From: Gallaecimonas xiamenensis 3-C-1
Lineage (GTDB): Bacteria; Pseudomonadota; Gammaproteobacteria; Enterobacterales; Gallaecimonadaceae
Direction of reading: 5' to 3'
NCBI RefSeq assembly: GCF_000299915.1
Contig: NZ_AMRI01000017.1
Location: 29,145 to 93,144, forward strand
DNA length: 64,000 nt
The notes below the pieces were generated by a model. That model did not search any database and was not told the DNA's origin. It saw only the letters and a program-made list of their open reading frames with translations. This document shows, piece by piece, positions 32,309-41,522 of the stretch (its first letter is position 1; each line of letters begins with the position of its first letter). The position numbers were made by a program, and so were the translations under genes.

Positions 32309-33142
32309 TCAGCCCTCCAGTCCCAGGTTGTAAAGGGCGTTCTTCTTGAGATCAAAAGCCTCTGCTACCAGAGTGGCGGCCTTCTTGCGGGGCAGGTCCT
32401 GGGCCAAGGCCATAAAGAGGGTAACAGCGGCCTTGGGCAGGGCATCGGTCTTGGGGGCCGGGGCCACCATCAGCACCATCTCGCCCTTCTGGCGATCGCT
32501 GTCTTCCTTAAGCCAGGCCTGGAGCTCGGCGATGCTGGCCCCATGAATGGTCTCGAAGGTCTTGGTCAGTTCCTTGGCCAGCACCACTTGTCGCTCTGGG
32601 CCGAACACGCTTTCCATGTCCGCCAGGGTGTCGAGGATGCGCCGGGGCGCCTCGTAGAACACCAGGGTGCGGGGTTCTTCGCTCAACGCTTCCAGTTCGG
32701 TGACTCGGGCCCCCTGCTTGGCCGGCAGGAAACCTTCAAAGGCAAAGCGGTCGGTGGGCAGGCCCGATGCCGACAAGGCGGCGATGGCGGCGCAGGGACC
32801 AGGCAGGGGTACCACTTTGATGCCCGCTTCCCGGCAGAGGCTGACCAGGGTATAGCCAGGGTCGGAGATCAGCGGCGTACCGGCGTCAGACACCAAAGCC
32901 ACGTTCAGCCCCCCTTCCAACTTGCCGAGAATAAAGGCCGCCTTTTGCTTCTCGTTGTGGTCGTGCAGGGACTGGGTAGGGGTACGGATGGAAAAATGGT
33001 GCAGCAGCTGACCGGTATGGCGGGTATCTTCGGCACAAATAAGGGCCACCTCCCCCAGCACGTTCAGGGCACGTTGGCTGATATCCCCCAAGTTACCCAG
33101 GGGCGTGGGGACGATATAAAGGGTGCCTTTGGCTTGATTCAC
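32309..33142 (-). CDS. rsmI: 16S rRNA (cytidine-2'-O)-methyltransferase (Cm1402)
   Basis: SAM-dependent 2'-O methylation of C1402, the same nucleotide modified by RsmH encoded in this window. About 277 aa from a GTG at 33142. Tetrapyrrole-methylase-like fold: [15 protein letters not shown] at the start, [13 protein letters not shown] near 80-92, [17 protein letters not shown] near 108-125, FEGFLPAK near 130. No strong Shine-Dalgarno precedes the GTG, so the exact N-terminus is uncertain. Divergent from lpoA. Confidence 0.95.
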   Translation of the reverse strand: MNQAKGTLYIVPTPLGNLGDISQRALNVLGEVALICAEDTRHTGQLLHHFSIRTPTQSLHDHNEKQKAAFILGKLEGGLNVALVSDAGTPLISDPGYTLVSLCREAGIKVVPLPGPCAAIAALSASGLPTDRFAFEGFLPAKQGARVTELEALSEEPRTLVFYEAPRRILDTLADMESVFGPERQVVLAKELTKTFETIHGASIAELQAWLKEDSDRQKGEMVLMVAPAPKTDALPKAAVTLFMALAQDLPRKKAATLVAEAFDLKKNALYNLGLEG

Positions 33143-33159
33143 AGGAGTGGGCCCTCTGT

Positions 33160-33188
33160 TTGTGTCGCTATGGCCCCTCGCATACACT
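33160..33188 (+). promoter_or_regulatory. Putative sigma-70 promoter of lpoA
   Basis: TTGTGT (33160-33165), 17-bp spacer, TACACT (33183-33188), about 31 bp before the lpoA ATG. Assigned by eye. Confidence 0.55.
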
Positions 33189-33219
33189 AGGCACAGTTTC
33201 AGCGAGGACTTGACGGTAA

Positions 33220-35040
33220 ATGACCAGGATTCTAACACGGAGCGCAGGCCTGCTGTGTCTGGCATTGGTGCTGAGCAGCTGTGCCGGCACCGCACAAAAG
33301 GACAATTGGAGCGAAAGGCTTTCCAGCCCCGTTTACCTCAAGGCCAGCGATTACCTCGACAAGGCCCGCCAAGCCGAAGGCAACGCCAAGCTGCTGTGGC
33401 AGCTCCAGGCCGGGCGCGCTTACGCCCAAAGCAATGATTGGGCCCGGGTGGACGACGTGCTCAAAGCCCTTGGGGGTCGCCTGACCTTGCCTGAAGCCCA
33501 GGCTGCATTGCGCCTGCTGAGCGCCGAGTCGGCCATGGCCAGGGAAGATTACGACCTGGCCGCCCGCCAACTGGAAAATCCCCTACCCCGGGACTTCGAG
33601 CCCCAACGGCTGCGCCTAAGCTCCCGCCTGGCCGAGCTGTCCGGGGACGTAGAAGCCCAGTTGCAGGCCCTGGCCGGCCTGGCCCAGGCCAGCGACGACC
33701 AGGTTCTGAAACTGCGGGTGGTAGACCGGATCTGGAGCCTGCTGCCCCAGGCCGACGCCGACAAGCTGGACACCAGTTGGGCCCCCTGGTTGACCCTCAA
33801 AGAGCTGACCCGGGAAAAACGTGGCCAGGCCCTGAAAGAGGCCATCGCCAGCTGGCAGCAGACCTACGCCGGCAGCCTGCCGGCCCGTTACCTGCCCCAG
33901 CCGGTAGAGCAGCTGACCCAGATCACCGATTACCAACCCACCAAGGTGGCGCTGCTGCTGCCCCTGACCGGTAACTTCGCCGCCCAGGGCAAAGCGGTGC
34001 GGGACGGCGTGGTGGCAGCCTGGCTCGACAGCGGCCAGCAGGCGCAGTTGATCATCCTGGACAGCGCCAACGACGCCCTGGCCGCCTGGCAGGCCGCCAA
34101 GGCCCAAGGCGCCGACATGCTGGTGGGCCCCCTGCTCAGGCCACAAATCGAGGCCCTGCAACAAAGCAGCGCCGTCGACGTGCCCTGGTTGGCCCTGAAC
34201 CGGGTGTTCAGGCCCGGCTTTGCCGACAATTTCTACTTCGCCCTGGCCCCTGAAGACGAAGCCGCCCAAGCCGCAGAAGAAGCAGTGCAGCGCAACGCCC
34301 GCCATCCGCTGCTGATCGGCCTGGACGGCAGCACCAACGCCCGCCAGGCCCAGGCCTTTATCGAACGCTGGCGCCAATACGGCCATAGCGAACCGGTAGA
34401 CATGCGCCTGTTCGCCAACCGCCAGCAGTTGGAGGCAGGGATCCGCGATGTGCTCAAGATTGAGGACTCCAAGGCCCGCATCCGCCAGGTGCAGGACATA
34501 CTGGGCCGCCGCCTGGAAGCCGAGGCACGCTCCCGCCGCGACGTAGACTTCCTTTACCTGTTGGGTGAAAGCGAAGAAGTGGGGCTGATGAAAGCCTTTA
34601 TCGACGTCACCATCAGTCCCTTTGCCGAGCCTATCGCCGCCTATACCTCCTCCCGAGGTCATCCGGATCTGGAAAACCCGGCCGGGCTTAGGGATTTCAA
34701 CGGTCTGAGCTTCTCGGAAATGCCCTATTTCGTCAGCCAGCAGGGGCCGGCCCTGGCCATGCGCCAATTGCTGACCAAGCAGCGCCCCCAATGGCCTTCC
34801 GCCTTGGAACGGCTGTTCGCCATGGGCTATGATGCGGCCCGCTTGTTGCCGCGCATGGCGGCACTGCGGGTCGAAGGGGCCGAGCCAGTGCAGGGCATCT
34901 CCGGCAGCATAGGTGTGGACAGCAACGGGGTCATCTACCGCCGTACCAACTGGGTGACCATCAAAAAGGGCAACACCGAGGTACATGACCATGCCATTCC
35001 GTCTCTTCCCGAGCCGGACAGCCAAGGGGCGGCATTTTGA
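33220..35040 (+). CDS. lpoA: Outer-membrane lipoprotein activator of PBP1a
   Basis: 606 aa LppC/YraM family. Signal peptide with lipobox LSSC (Cys about residue 21), then a TPR-like N-terminal half (about 40-230) and a periplasmic-binding-protein-like C-terminal half (about 240-590, starting [20 protein letters not shown]). In E. coli the protein reaches from the outer membrane to stimulate PBP1a transpeptidase. It heads the lpoA-yraN-diaA-dolP run, the same order as in enterics. Confidence 0.95.
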   Translation: MTRILTRSAGLLCLALVLSSCAGTAQKDNWSERLSSPVYLKASDYLDKARQAEGNAKLLWQLQAGRAYAQSNDWARVDDVLKALGGRLTLPEAQAALRLLSAESAMAREDYDLAARQLENPLPRDFEPQRLRLSSRLAELSGDVEAQLQALAGLAQASDDQVLKLRVVDRIWSLLPQADADKLDTSWAPWLTLKELTREKRGQALKEAIASWQQTYAGSLPARYLPQPVEQLTQITDYQPTKVALLLPLTGNFAAQGKAVRDGVVAAWLDSGQQAQLIILDSANDALAAWQAAKAQGADMLVGPLLRPQIEALQQSSAVDVPWLALNRVFRPGFADNFYFALAPEDEAAQAAEEAVQRNARHPLLIGLDGSTNARQAQAFIERWRQYGHSEPVDMRLFANRQQLEAGIRDVLKIEDSKARIRQVQDILGRRLEAEARSRRDVDFLYLLGESEEVGLMKAFIDVTISPFAEPIAAYTSSRGHPDLENPAGLRDFNGLSFSEMPYFVSQQGPALAMRQLLTKQRPQWPSALERLFAMGYDAARLLPRMAALRVEGAEPVQGISGSIGVDSNGVIYRRTNWVTIKKGNTEVHDHAIPSLPEPDSQGAAF

Positions 35041-35362
35041 ACAGGACGCCGAACGCTGGCTAAAGAAGCACGGCCTCCAGCCCGCCGCCCGTAACGTACG
35101 CTACCGGGGCGGTGAGTTGGACCTGGTGATGCGTGATGGCGTCTGCTGGGTCTTTATCGAGGTCAAGTACCGCGCCAATGTCAGCCATGGCGGTGCCAGC
35201 CATGCCTTGTCGGCGGCCCAACAAGCCAGGCTTTGGCAAAGTGCCCGCCGTTTCCTGGCCGAGCAGGGCCTGAACGAGTGGGACTGCCAGTGCCGCTTTG
35301 ATGTTGTGATTTATGAAGGCGATCAGGCTCCGCTGTGGATAAAAGGAGCCTTTGCCAGTTAG
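34985..35362 (+). CDS. yraN: YraN family (UPF0102) endonuclease-fold protein
   Basis: 125 aa. Restriction-endonuclease-like fold of UPF0102: [16 protein letters not shown], then [11 protein letters not shown] and FIEVKYRA, which supply the E/D...ExK nuclease residues. The physiological role in the family is unresolved. The start lies 56 bp inside lpoA; the ATG at 34991 is an alternative and has GAGG nine bases upstream. The overlap suggests coupled translation. Encoded between lpoA and diaA as in E. coli. Confidence 0.92.
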   Translation: MTMPFRLFPSRTAKGRHFEQDAERWLKKHGLQPAARNVRYRGGELDLVMRDGVCWVFIEVKYRANVSHGGASHALSAAQQARLWQSARRFLAEQGLNEWDCQCRFDVVIYEGDQAPLWIKGAFAS

Positions 35363-35372
35363 CGGAGTATTC

Positions 35373-35960
35373 ATGCTGGACAGGATTAAAGACAGCTTCA
35401 CCGAAAGCATCCAAACCAAGATAGTGGCCAGTGAAGCCCTGCCGGACGCCATTACCCAGGGGGCCATGATGCTGGTCAACTGCCTGTTGGCCGGCAACAA
35501 GATCCTGGCCTGCGGCAACGGCGGCAGCGCCCTGCAGGCCCAGCACTTGGCCAGCCTGCTGGTACACAGGTTCGAAACCGAGCGCCCCAGCCTGCCCGCC
35601 CTGGCCCTTGGGGCCGGCAGCGGCATGCTGACGGCGGTCAGCAACGATGACAGCTTCAACGAAGTATTCAGCAAGGAAGTACGGGCCCTTGGCCAGGCCG
35701 GGGATGTGCTGCTGGTCATCTCCACGTCAGGTAATTCCCGTAACCTCATTAAGGCAATGGAAGCGGCCCTGTCCCGCGATATGACCATATTGGCCCTGAC
35801 CGGTATGGACGGCGGTGAAATGGCCGGTTTGCTGGGCCCTGGGGACGTGGAGATCCGCGTGCCCGGCTACCGCCCGGCCCGGACCCTGGAAATGCACCTA
35901 CTGGTGCTGCACGCCCTGTGCGACGCCATCGATTCCACCCTTTTTAGCCAGGAAGACTGA
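35373..35960 (+). CDS. diaA: DnaA initiator-associating protein (SIS domain)
   Basis: 195 aa SIS-domain protein related to GmhA. In E. coli, DiaA tetramers bind DnaA and promote orderly assembly at oriC. SIS landmarks: [17 protein letters not shown] near 44-60 and [18 protein letters not shown] near 110-127. GGAG five bases before the ATG at 35373 decides the start. Assigned as DiaA rather than GmhA by its position after yraN and by similarity at the N-terminus ([16 protein letters not shown]). Confidence 0.93.
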   Translation: MLDRIKDSFTESIQTKIVASEALPDAITQGAMMLVNCLLAGNKILACGNGGSALQAQHLASLLVHRFETERPSLPALALGAGSGMLTAVSNDDSFNEVFSKEVRALGQAGDVLLVISTSGNSRNLIKAMEAALSRDMTILALTGMDGGEMAGLLGPGDVEIRVPGYRPARTLEMHLLVLHALCDAIDSTLFSQED

Positions 35961-35962
35961 TC

Positions 35963-36529
35963 ATGAGAAATGCTGTAATGATGGCCGGCCTGATGGCAAC
36001 CCTGCTGTTGCAAGGTTGTGCCGCTGCCCTGGTGGCCGGTGCCGCTGGCACCGCTGCCGTGGCCAACGACAGGCGTACCGTCGGCGCCTACATTGACGAC
36101 GAAAACATCGAGCTGAAGATCACCGGCGTTATCAGCAGCGACCCGGAGCTGCGCACCAAGACCCACGTCAATGCCGTGTCCATCAACGGCGAGGTGTTGC
36201 TGATAGGCCAGGCGCCAGGGGAAGCCCTGCGCGCCAAGATCCTCAGCGAGACCCAGAAGATCCAAGGGGTGCGCAAGGTCAACAACCAGATCCGCCTGAT
36301 GACCCCTACCCGCCTGTCCACCCGTACCCACGACACCTGGCTGACCTCCGTGGTCAAAAGCAAACTGTTCGGTGCCGATGTGGATTCCTCCGCCATCAAG
36401 GTGGTCACCGAAAACTCCGAGGTGTTCCTGATGGGTATGGTCAGCCACGAGGAAGGTAACATGGCCACTGAGGTCGCCCGCAACGTCCCCGGTGTGAGCC
36501 GGGTGGTGAAAGTGTTCCAATACCGCTAA
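35963..36529 (+). CDS. dolP: BON-domain outer-membrane lipoprotein
   Basis: 188 aa YraP/DolP family. Signal peptide with lipobox LQGC (Cys about 19), then two BON domains (about 45-110 and 120-188) with the VNAVSINGEVLLIGQA and VKVVTENSEVFLMGMV strands. In E. coli DolP sits at the outer membrane, binds anionic phospholipids and supports envelope integrity and the BAM complex. Last gene of the lpoA run, followed by a terminator. Confidence 0.95.
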   Translation: MRNAVMMAGLMATLLLQGCAAALVAGAAGTAAVANDRRTVGAYIDDENIELKITGVISSDPELRTKTHVNAVSINGEVLLIGQAPGEALRAKILSETQKIQGVRKVNNQIRLMTPTRLSTRTHDTWLTSVVKSKLFGADVDSSAIKVVTENSEVFLMGMVSHEEGNMATEVARNVPGVSRVVKVFQYR

Positions 36530-36543
36530 GGATTTGCCCAAAT

Positions 36544-36570
36544 AAAAAACCGGCCAATGGCCGGTTTTTT
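36544..36570. terminator. Bidirectional terminator dolP / sspB
   Basis: A-run, CCGGCC, loop AAT, GGCCGG, T-run. It separates dolP (plus) from convergent sspB (minus). Confidence 0.9.
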
Positions 36571-37009
36571 ATTTGACGACTTTCAGGAAAGGCGCCTTTT
36601 TGCCCGGTTTGGGCGGCTCTGGATCGTCGTCCGGGTTGTCCCCTTCCAAGGCCACTTTGCCTTCGCGCAGGGCCTCGTAGTAGGGCTCGTCCTCGAAGAC
36701 GGTACCGGTACCGTTTTCACGGGCATAGATCGCCAAGGCCGCCGCCAGGGGCACAACCACCCGGCGCGGTACGCCGCCGAAGCGGGCGCTGAAGACGATG
36801 TCGTTGTTGCCAAGGCTCAGCTGCCCTACCGCACTGGGCCCGACGTTCAGGACGATCTGTCCGTCACGCACGTGTTCCAGGGGCACCTCGACCCCGTCCT
36901 GGGTGGCATCCACCACCAGGTGCGGGGTCAGGTCGTTTTCCAGCAACCACTCATAATAGGCCCGCAGCAGGTGCGGCCGGCAGGGCTTGAGCAGGCGCTC
37001 AGGCGCCAT
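36569..37009 (-). CDS. sspB: ClpXP protease specificity-enhancing factor
   Basis: 146 aa adaptor that binds ssrA-tagged proteins and delivers them to ClpXP. Folded substrate-binding domain about 1-110 (PHLLRAYYEWLLENDLTPHL at the N-terminus, NDIVFSARFGG in the core). An acidic linker follows (about 115-135), then the conserved ClpX-binding tail KKAPFLKVVK. The ATG at 37009 overlaps the sspA stop region by 11 bp. Upstream codons in frame belong to sspA DNA, not to this protein. Confidence 0.97.
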   Translation of the reverse strand: MAPERLLKPCRPHLLRAYYEWLLENDLTPHLVVDATQDGVEVPLEHVRDGQIVLNVGPSAVGQLSLGNNDIVFSARFGGVPRRVVVPLAAALAIYARENGTGTVFEDEPYYEALREGKVALEGDNPDDDPEPPKPGKKAPFLKVVK

Positions 37010-37628
37010 GGCCCAGCTCCCGCTCGAAGTCGGACAGGGACGCCTGGAAGGACTCACGCTCAAAAATACGCGCCATGTAGGTGCGGATCTCTTTGGCACC
37101 ACGGCCACTGAGCTCGATACCCAGGTGGTTGAGACGCCACAGCAACGGGGCAAGTACACAGTCCACCAGGCCGAATTCTTCGCTGAGGAAGTAGGGGGTG
37201 TCGGCAAAGAGCGGGCCCAGGGCCAACAGGCCTTCACGCAGCTCCTGGCGGGCCTCGGCGGCTTTCTCACCCTTGGCGATGCGCTCGGCCAGTTCGTACC
37301 AGTCTTTCTCGATACGGTACATGGTCTGGCGGGCATTGCCGCGCAGCACAGGGTAAACCGGCATCAGCGGCGGGTGCGGGAAGCGCTCGTCCAGGTACTC
37401 GTTGATGATGTTGGCACGGAACAGGGTGACTTCACGGTCAACCAGGGTCGGTACGCTGACGTAGGGGTTGAGCTCCACCAGATCTTCCGGCGGGTTGCTC
37501 GGATCGACTTCAACGATGTCGTAGGTCACGCCTTTCTCGGCCAGCACGATACGAACCTGGTGGCTGTACATGTCGGCACTGCCACCAAAAAGAGTCATCA
37601 CAGAGCGTTTGTTGGCTGCTAACGCCAT
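36999..37628 (-). CDS. sspA: Stringent starvation protein A
   Basis: 209 aa, GST-fold RNA polymerase-associated protein without GST activity. N-terminal thioredoxin-like domain (MTLFGGSADMYSHQVRIVLAEKG...), C-terminal helical domain with the DCVLAPLLWRL segment. In E. coli it binds RNAP holoenzyme and is needed for acid and stationary-phase responses. GGAGG lies six bases before the ATG. Follows petC after a terminator hairpin, the usual gammaproteobacterial order. Confidence 0.96.
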   Translation of the reverse strand: MALAANKRSVMTLFGGSADMYSHQVRIVLAEKGVTYDIVEVDPSNPPEDLVELNPYVSVPTLVDREVTLFRANIINEYLDERFPHPPLMPVYPVLRGNARQTMYRIEKDWYELAERIAKGEKAAEARQELREGLLALGPLFADTPYFLSEEFGLVDCVLAPLLWRLNHLGIELSGRGAKEIRTYMARIFERESFQASLSDFERELGHGA

Positions 37629-37655
37629 CTTAAGCCTCCAGAAATAAACGCAAAA

Positions 37656-37687
37656 ACAGCAATGGAGGCACCCGCCCCCATTGCTGT
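37656..37687 (-). terminator. Terminator between petC and sspA
   Basis: 10-bp perfect stem ACAGCAATGG / CCATTGCTGT. On minus it is followed by TTTTTGCGTTTATT. Located 10 bp after the petC stop. Confidence 0.85.
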
Positions 37688-37697
37688 GGGAATGTCC

Positions 37698-38435
37698 TTA
37701 GTGAACGTCGCGCCAGTATTCTTTCTTCAAGAAGTAGGCAATCACAAAGAAGATGGCTAAGAATACCAGCACCTTCCAGCCGATGCTTTCGGCCTCCAGG
37801 CGCATCGGCTCTCCGGTATACACGAGGAAGTTGACGAGATCCAGAACGGCCTTGTCATATTCTTCTTCGCTCAGCTCTCCGGTACCGTCGGCTTTAATGC
37901 CGGCGTAAACCTGCTTCTCTTCGCCGTCCACCAGACGGGTTTCGTAGACCTTGCGCGGCACCCCCTGCAATTCCTGCAGGACATGCGGCATGCCCACATC
38001 TTTAAATACCTCGTTGTTCACTCCCCAGGGACGGGTCTCGTCCACATAGAAGGAACGCAGATAGGTGTATATCCAATCCGGCCCTCGGACCCTGGCCACC
38101 AGGGTCAGATCAGGGGGTACTTTACCAAACCAGTTGGCCGCCTGCTCGGCGGGCATGGCATTGCGGATATGATCGCCGATTTTTGCCCCGGTGAAAATCA
38201 AGTTTTCTTCCATCAGGTCATGGGGGATACCCAGATCGTCGGCGCTACGGACGTAACGTTGGTACTGCATCTGGTGGCAACCCAGGCAGTAGTTCATGAA
38301 CATCCGGGCCCCACGCTGTAAGGAGGCCTGGTCGGTAAGGTCATAATCGGCCTTGTCCAGGTGCACTTGGTGGCCGCCTGCGGCCAGCACCAGGTTGGGC
38401 AACATCAGCAGGCATGCGATCAGTAACTGTCTCAT
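37698..38435 (-). CDS. petC: Ubiquinol-cytochrome c reductase, cytochrome c1
   Basis: 245 aa. Signal sequence 1-18, then heme c attachment C50-x-x-C53-H54 (CLGCHQMQ), an axial Met in the NAMPAEQAANWFGKVPPDLT region and a C-terminal transmembrane anchor (about 218-238). Periplasmic electron exit of the bc1 complex. The ATG at 38435 overlaps the petB stop (ATGA); the longer open frame upstream lies within petB. Confidence 0.97.
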   Translation of the reverse strand: MRQLLIACLLMLPNLVLAAGGHQVHLDKADYDLTDQASLQRGARMFMNYCLGCHQMQYQRYVRSADDLGIPHDLMEENLIFTGAKIGDHIRNAMPAEQAANWFGKVPPDLTLVARVRGPDWIYTYLRSFYVDETRPWGVNNEVFKDVGMPHVLQELQGVPRKVYETRLVDGEEKQVYAGIKADGTGELSEEEYDKAVLDLVNFLVYTGEPMRLEAESIGWKVLVFLAIFFVIAYFLKKEYWRDVH

Positions 38436-39646
38436 TTGAATGTCACCCTCTCTGGAACCGGCTTGGTTTTCTCGTTCTTGCTGTAGAGCCACAGTAGCCC
38501 GAAGTAGCCAAAGTAGGTGAAAGAGCAGATCTGGGCGATCAGGGTATGCACGGGTGTGGCCGGCTGTGCCCCCAGGTAGCCGAGGATACAGAAGGAGGCG
38601 GCAAACTGGGCCAGGTTGAACTTGTGCAGGCCGCTGCGGTAGCGGATGGAGCGCACCTTGCAGCGGTCAAACCAAGGCAGCAGGAACAGGAAGATGATCG
38701 CCGCAAACATGGCGATAACCCCAAACAGTTTGTCCGGCACCGCCCGCAAAATGGCATAGAAGGGGGTGAAGTACCAGACCGGCGCTATGTGCTCCGGGGT
38801 CTTCAGGGGGTCTGCCGGTTCGAAGTTGGGCGGCTCCAGGAAATACCCGCCCCCCTCCGGCATAAAGAAGATGACGTAGCAGAACAGCAACAGGAAACCG
38901 GCCACACCCACTATGTCCTTGACGGTGTAGTAAGGGTGGAAGGGAATGCCGTCCTTGGGCCAGCCGTTCTCGTCCTTGTTCTTCTTGATCTCGATACCAT
39001 CCGGGTTGTTGGAGCCCACTTCATGCAGGGCGATGATGTGCAGGAACACCAGCACCACCAGCACCAGCGGCAGGGCTATGACGTGCAGGGCGAAGAAGCG
39101 ATTGAGGGTGGCGCCACTGATCACGTAGTCACCACGGATCCACAGGGTCAGGTCGTCCCCTATCACCGGGATGGCACCGAACAGGGATATAATGACCTGG
39201 GCCCCCCAGTAGGACATCTGGCCCCAGGGCAGCAGGTAGCCCATGAAGGCCTCGGCCATCAGGCACAGGAAAATGAGCATGCCGAAGATCCACAGCAGCT
39301 CCCTGGGCTTTTGGTAGGAGCCATACATCAGGCCCCGGAACATGTGCAGGTAGACCACGATAAAGAAGGCCGAGGCGCCGGTGGAGTGCAGGTAGCGCAG
39401 CAACCAGCCGTAATCCACGTCCCGCATGATGTATTCGACGGAGGCAAAGGCCCCTTCGGCACTGGGGTTGTAGTTCATGGTCAGCCAGATGCCGGTGAGG
39501 ATCTGGTTTACCAGCACCAACATGGCCAGAGACCCAAAGAAATACCAGAAGTTGAAGTTCTTGGGCGCGGGATACTTGCCGACGTGCTTGTCCCAAGTCG
39601 CCGTCATGGGGATGCGGGCATCTATCCAGGCGATCAGCTTGTTCAT
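38432..39646 (-). CDS. petB: Ubiquinol-cytochrome c reductase, cytochrome b
   Basis: 404 aa polytopic quinol-oxidising subunit. Eight or more hydrophobic helices. The heme-ligating histidines are visible in the second and fourth helices (LRYLHSTGAS, VVYLHMFRG, FFALHVIALP, VFLHIIALHE), and the Qo-site motif PVWYFTPFYAILRA (PxWY) is near 292. Overlaps petA by 4 bp. Confidence 0.98.
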   Translation of the reverse strand: MNKLIAWIDARIPMTATWDKHVGKYPAPKNFNFWYFFGSLAMLVLVNQILTGIWLTMNYNPSAEGAFASVEYIMRDVDYGWLLRYLHSTGASAFFIVVYLHMFRGLMYGSYQKPRELLWIFGMLIFLCLMAEAFMGYLLPWGQMSYWGAQVIISLFGAIPVIGDDLTLWIRGDYVISGATLNRFFALHVIALPLVLVVLVFLHIIALHEVGSNNPDGIEIKKNKDENGWPKDGIPFHPYYTVKDIVGVAGFLLLFCYVIFFMPEGGGYFLEPPNFEPADPLKTPEHIAPVWYFTPFYAILRAVPDKLFGVIAMFAAIIFLFLLPWFDRCKVRSIRYRSGLHKFNLAQFAASFCILGYLGAQPATPVHTLIAQICSFTYFGYFGLLWLYSKNEKTKPVPERVTFK

Positions 39647-40239
39647 GCGGTGGCCTCCCCTTCGTTCAGGCCCACCAGTATGGTGGTTTCATCCACATAG
39701 TAGTGGTTGGGAACCACCAGGTTCAGCGGCGCCGGTACATTCTGGAAGACCCGGCCGGCCATATCGTAGGTGGAGCCGTGGCAGGGGCAGAAGAAGCCGT
39801 AGTTGATGCCTTCCACCTGCTGGGCAAAGTCACCCTTGAGGTAGGTGGGGGAACAGCCCAAGTGGGTACAAATACCCACCGCCAGGAAGATCTCGGGTTT
39901 GATTGAGCGGGTCGGATTCTTGGCGTAGTCGGGCTGCTGCCCTTCGTCAGACCCCGGGTCGCGCAGCTTGTCGTCGTGCTTGCCCAGGTTATCCAGTACT
40001 TCCTGGCTACGTTTGACCACCCAAACCGGCTTGCCACGCCATTTGACCAGGATCAGCTGGCCGGTTTCGAGCTTGGAGATGTCCACTTGCACAGGAGCGC
40101 CGGCTATCTTGGCTTTGGCGCTGGGATTCCAGGAGGCGATAAAAGGGACTGCTGCATAACCGGCCCCGACTGCACCCACTACAGCAGTGGTCCAAGTCAG
40201 AAACCGGCGTCGACCGGTATCTACAGGCGCATTGCTCAT
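39643..40239 (-). CDS. petA: Ubiquinol-cytochrome c reductase, Rieske iron-sulfur subunit
   Basis: 198 aa. Tat-type N-terminus (GRRRFLTW) with a transmembrane anchor (about 15-35), then the Rieske domain with 2Fe-2S ligands C124, H126, C151, H154 and the disulfide pair C129/C153. First gene of petABC. GGAG lies eight bases before the ATG. Confidence 0.98.
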   Translation of the reverse strand: MSNAPVDTGRRRFLTWTTAVVGAVGAGYAAVPFIASWNPSAKAKIAGAPVQVDISKLETGQLILVKWRGKPVWVVKRSQEVLDNLGKHDDKLRDPGSDEGQQPDYAKNPTRSIKPEIFLAVGICTHLGCSPTYLKGDFAQQVEGINYGFFCPCHGSTYDMAGRVFQNVPAPLNLVVPNHYYVDETTILVGLNEGEATA

Positions 40240-40279
40240 CCATTGTTCTCCGTATGTGGAACGATAGCCGCGCCGTTTT

Positions 40280-40308
40280 TATATAGTCTCGCGGCCTTCG
40301 GCTCACAA
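40280..40308 (-). promoter_or_regulatory. Putative petABC promoter
   Basis: On minus: TTGTGA (40303-40308), 17-bp spacer, TATATA (40280-40285), about 40 bp upstream of the petA ATG. Assigned by eye. Confidence 0.5.
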
Positions 40309-40444
40309 GATCTCCCGGGCAAGTGGGTGCTGCTTTCCTTGTCGAGGGGACCTGGATTCAGGTTATAAAATCGCCTAAAGCATAAAAAAAAACCTCAAAA
40401 AAAACAAGGAAAACGCTTTTTTCGAGGGCTGGAGAGCAGGCATA

Positions 40445-40471
40445 AAAAAGCCCGGCAGTGCCGGGCTTTTT
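40445..40471 (-). terminator. rplM-rpsI terminator
   Basis: A-run, GCCCGGCA, single-base apex, TGCCGGGC, T-run; 17 bp after the rpsI stop on minus. Confidence 0.9.
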
Positions 40472-40487
40472 CCAGTCCAGAAGCGTA

Positions 40488-40880
40488 TTAACGCTTGGAG
40501 AACTGAGGACGACGGCGTGCTTTACGCAGACCGACTTTCTTACGCTCAACTTCACGAGCATCACGGGTCACGAAGCCAGCTTTACGCAGGGCCGGACGCA
40601 GAGACTCGTCGTATTCCATCAGGGCACGGGTGATGCCGTGGCGGATGGCGCCAGCTTGACCGGAGATACCACCGCCAGAAACGGTGATGTACAGGTCCAG
40701 CTTCTCGGTCATCTCAACCAGCTCCAGCGGCTGACGAACTACCATGCGGGCAGTTTCGCGACCGAAGTACTCTTCCAGAGTGCGCTTGTTGATGGTGATG
40801 GAACCGGTGCCTTGTTTGATGAAGACACGAGCGGTGGAGCTTTTGCGACGGCCAGTGCCGTAGTATTGATTGTCTGCCAT
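40488..40880 (-). CDS. rpsI: 30S ribosomal protein S9
   Basis: 130 aa. Family features: [15 protein letters not shown] at the N-terminus, [19 protein letters not shown] in the middle, and the basic tail ending [14 protein letters not shown] that reaches the P site. 15 bp downstream of rplM, in the conserved rplM-rpsI operon. Confidence 0.99.
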   Translation of the reverse strand: MADNQYYGTGRRKSSTARVFIKQGTGSITINKRTLEEYFGRETARMVVRQPLELVEMTEKLDLYITVSGGGISGQAGAIRHGITRALMEYDESLRPALRKAGFVTRDAREVERKKVGLRKARRRPQFSKR

Positions 40881-40895
40881 TTCTCGAATTCCGTA

Positions 40896-41324
40896 TTAGA
40901 TGTCAAGGACCTGAGGTTGCTGTGCAGTGTGCTTGTGCTCAGCACCGGCAAAAACCTTCAGCTTACGGAACATGGCACGACCCAGCGGACCACGTGGCAG
41001 CATGCCTTTAACGGCCGCTTCGATGATCATTTCCGGCTTCTTGGCTTGCAGCTTTTCGAAGCTGATGGACTTCAGACCACCCGGGAAACCGGAGTGAGCG
41101 TGGTACATCTTGTCTTTGGATTTGGCACCGGTCACAACGACTTTCTCAGCGTTGATAACGACGATGTAGTCGCCGGTGTCAACGTGAGGAGTGTATTCAG
41201 GCTTGTGCTTGCCGCGCAGGCGCGTGGCGATTTCAGTGGCGATACGGCCCAAGGTTTTGCCTTCGGCGTCAACCACATACCAGTCACGTTTTACGGTTTC
41301 TGGCTTAGCTACGAAAGTTTTCAT
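40896..41324 (-). CDS. rplM: 50S ribosomal protein L13
   Basis: 142 aa starting [20 protein letters not shown], the standard L13 N-terminus, so the start is at 41324 and not at the further ATG upstream. Internal [20 protein letters not shown] and [18 protein letters not shown] segments are diagnostic. In E. coli, L13 controls its own operon at the mRNA leader. A leader of roughly 150 nt is available here. Confidence 0.99.
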   Translation of the reverse strand: MKTFVAKPETVKRDWYVVDAEGKTLGRIATEIATRLRGKHKPEYTPHVDTGDYIVVINAEKVVVTGAKSKDKMYHAHSGFPGGLKSISFEKLQAKKPEMIIEAAVKGMLPRGPLGRAMFRKLKVFAGAEHKHTAQQPQVLDI

Positions 41325-41469
41325 CAAGTTAACCCAATTTCGTATTGTTACATACCCGTGCGGGCTGTTCAGTGCCCGCACCATGTGCAAAACCTGCCAC
41401 GACATCCCTTCGAATGTTGGCGGGTGACATATGCGCTGCCCTCATTGGGCAGGTTGTAACGTGGGGCTG

Positions 41470-41503
41470 CGCGGATTATACGCATGTAAATCCGCGAGGT
41501 CAC
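41470..41503 (-). promoter_or_regulatory. rplM-rpsI promoter with overlapping inverted repeat
   Basis: On minus: GTGACC (41498-41503), 17-bp spacer, consensus TATAAT (41475-41480). An 8-bp inverted repeat CGCGGATT / AATCCGCG (41470-41477 and 41489-41496) covers the spacer and -10, as an operator would. Confidence 0.65.
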
Positions 41504-41522
41504 GTCCAATTTTCGGCCAACC

